DNA of 6,368 nt from HGM10836 sp045580645. GTDB lineage: Bacteria > Bacillota_I > Bacilli_A > RF39 > UBA660. The stretch spans positions 1 to 6,368 of the forward strand of contig JAZNOG010000015.1 of NCBI GenBank assembly GCA_045580645.1, written 5' to 3'. Positions 4,843-6,368 of the stretch are shown here, one piece after another; within the stretch, counting starts at the first letter, position 1, and every line of letters starts with the position of its first letter. Position numbers and translations under genes: made by a program. The notes under the pieces are model-generated. The model saw nothing but the letters and a program-made list of their open reading frames with translations, did no database searches and was not told the DNA's origin.

Positions 4843-6368
4843 TTAAAATTTCAAACTGACGATAAAGCAGAATCAGAATATTCTGAAGAATATAAAAGAT
4901 GGTTGTCGCTTTCTGATGAAGAAAAAAAAGGTTGTTATACGCCAAGTATGTATGAAGAAGAAACAACAAATAATGAAACTAATAATCCACTAAAGATTGC
5001 TAGGTTAGAGCAAGTATCGTTAGAATCAAAGTTTAATTTGAATGATATAATTCCAGAAAATTTAGTTTATAAAGGACAAGGGAAAACCAATAATTGTTGG
5101 GGATTTTCAGCCATAAGAGTTCTCGAAACAAGTCTTGCAACAATTGATTATTATAAAGGGAATCAAACTAAGATATATAATTTTTCTGAGAGACACGTCG
5201 ACTATGCATCAAGTAGTAAGTTTTTAGACGGGACCAATTATAAAGGTTTTTCTAGAAGAGTAGGTGCTGGAGGAGATAGCATAATGGCCTACGCTTATTT
5301 CACAAATGGGACAGGTGCGATACCAGAAGAAGAAATGCCATACGAAAGTAATGAAAATTTATTATATTTAAGTGCACTTGAAGGCAAAACAGTGGCAACA
5401 AGGGTTTATGATATAGATCGTTATTCATATTCAACAGTAAATGATGATAGCATGATTGCTATGAAAAATCATATTAAAAATCACGGAGCTTTAAAAGTGG
5501 CCACATATTATGGCAGTTCTACAATTAACTATTCTACCTGCGCTTTACATAGCACTTCAGGAAGCACAAATCATGCAGTTACCCTAATTGGTTGGGATGA
5601 CAATTATAGTAGAACTAATTTTAATAGTGGAAAAAGGCCCTCTGGCAATGGTGCATGGATTGCAATTAATTCTAATTCAACTACTTGTAAATATCTTTAT
5701 ATTTCGTATTATGATGCTGTCGTAAATGATGATTCCTATGGTTTTTCAAAGGTAACCACCAATGCTAATTATGACAATATATATCAGTATGATTGGTATG
5801 GCCCTACCAAAAGATATTATGTTGATTCTCAAAAATTATATTTAGGAAATAAGTTTACTAGAACAACAGAAAACATAGAATATTTAACAGATGTAGCAGT
5901 CCATGCTGCGGAAACATATCAAGTTAAAGTTTATATTAATCCTAATGGAATAAATATGGATAAAGCAAGTTTGCAACAAGTTAAATTAAAAGCAGGAAAC
6001 TACGAAACCATCGGTAGAGGTTATCATACTTTGGAGTTTTTAAATCCTATAAAACTTTCAAGTGATAGTTTTGCAGTTGTTTTAGAAATAACAACAACAG
6101 GTGATAATAGAACATATTTTTATACAGAAGAAAATACAAGTGATTATTCATTTGATAATTATGTAAAAAATAGTGGAAAATCATATTATAGTTCAAAAGA
6201 TATTTTTTCTGATTCTTCTAACTGGAAGAGTCAAGGCAGTGATAATTTAATTAAAGCCTTTACAGTAGCAGGTGTAAGCAATCTAATAATAAAATCAAAA
6301 CCTAATAAAACAACATATATTGAAGGAGAAAACTTCAATAAAACAGGTATGATAGTATTAGCAAATTA
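4744..6368 (+). CDS. Second tandem C1 cysteine protease paralog, 3' end beyond the window
   Basis: The frame from ATG 4744 is open to the window edge (541 complete codons plus two bases), so this is a partial gene cut by the window, not a truncated one. It starts 7 bases after AGGAG (4732-4736). Residues 1-28 are nearly the same signal peptide as in the first protease. Residues 34 to about 84 form a longer, acidic propeptide unrelated to that of the first copy. The C1 domain (about 100-335) has Gln112 and catalytic Cys118 in QGKTNNCWGF, His277 in NHAVTLIGW and Asn309 in WIAINSN, so the active site looks complete. Here the Trp after Cys is kept, but NSWG is replaced by NSNS. The lectin-like domain (about 343-508) contains YQYDWYG, YQVKVYINPNG and YHTLEF. 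From residue 504 the DNA is identical to the first copy and enters Ig-like repeat 1. A similar repeat region and membrane anchor are expected downstream but not seen. It probably acts outside the cell with a different substrate preference from its neighbour. Confidence 0.92.
   Translation, partial: MGKKTIKLLFLFTFILVLVFSICKTTFSLETMELKFQTDDKAESEYSEEYKRWLSLSDEEKKGCYTPSMYEEETTNNETNNPLKIARLEQVSLESKFNLNDIIPENLVYKGQGKTNNCWGFSAIRVLETSLATIDYYKGNQTKIYNFSERHVDYASSSKFLDGTNYKGFSRRVGAGGDSIMAYAYFTNGTGAIPEEEMPYESNENLLYLSALEGKTVATRVYDIDRYSYSTVNDDSMIAMKNHIKNHGALKVATYYGSSTINYSTCALHSTSGSTNHAVTLIGWDDNYSRTNFNSGKRPSGNGAWIAINSNSTTCKYLYISYYDAVVNDDSYGFSKVTTNANYDNIYQYDWYGPTKRYYVDSQKLYLGNKFTRTTENIEYLTDVAVHAAETYQVKVYINPNGINMDKASLQQVKLKAGNYETIGRGYHTLEFLNPIKLSSDSFAVVLEITTTGDNRTYFYTEENTSDYSFDNYVKNSGKSYYSSKDIFSDSSNWKSQGSDNLIKAFTVAGVSNLIIKSKPNKTTYIEGENFNKTGMIVLAN
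6250..6368 (+). repeat. Identical paralog tract at the start of the Ig-like region, copy 2
   Basis: This is the partner of 3194-3312 (offset 3056), identical over all 119 bases up to the last base of the window. The true length of the identical tract is therefore at least this and may cover the rest of the gene. Confidence 0.95.

Noticed and set aside
4744..6368. Second protease as a truncated pseudogene
   Set aside because: The frame has no stop or frameshift and the catalytic residues are intact; it is cut only by the window edge.

Overview
The window is strongly AT-rich with A/T-ending codons, Shine-Dalgarno-led genes all on the + strand, TGG for tryptophan and TGA used as a stop. That fits a low-GC Bacillota genome (a Clostridia or an uncultured Bacilli/RF39-like gut lineage) using the standard bacterial code. 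The lineage is an inference from composition and gene content; no marker gene settles it.

Layout. (1) 16-696: a 226-residue protein with the cysteine desulfurase (NifS/IscS, class V aminotransferase) fold. It is short at both ends and lacks the PLP lysine and the other cofactor contacts, so it looks like a pseudoenzyme or decaying paralog. (2) 728-889: a 53-residue, six-cysteine DUF1540-type protein, probably cotranscribed with (1) and followed by a clear intrinsic terminator at 896-935. (3) 967-1668: an AlkD-type HEAT-repeat DNA alkylation repair glycosylase with its Trp/Asp/Trp/Arg active-site residues in place. (4) 1669-1697: a perfect consensus sigma-A promoter (TTGACA, 17 bp, TATAAT) starting right after the stop codon of (3). 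(5) 1730-4696 and 4744-window end: two tandem paralogous secreted papain-like (C1) cysteine proteases.

The first protease is complete: signal peptide, variable propeptide, C1 catalytic domain, lectin-like domain, four Ig-like (Big_3) repeats of exactly 77 residues each, an unnamed C-terminal domain, a transmembrane helix and a basic tail. Its N-terminal half has the order of Clostridioides difficile Cwp84/Cwp13 (propeptide, C1 protease, lectin-like domain), but Ig-like repeats and a membrane anchor replace the CWB2 wall-binding repeats. The second copy runs off the window with no stop codon.

The pair is a mosaic at the DNA level. The 5' leader plus signal-peptide segment is nearly identical, the propeptide is unrelated, the catalytic and lectin-like domains are clearly diverged, and the Ig-like part is identical base for base up to the window edge. 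Only the first copy has a visible strong promoter. The most interesting part of the window is therefore this tandem surface-protease locus, with signs of gene conversion or cassette-like recombination. The catalytic domains would act outside the cell, held at the membrane; substrates are unknown. The upstream genes have no evident functional link to it.
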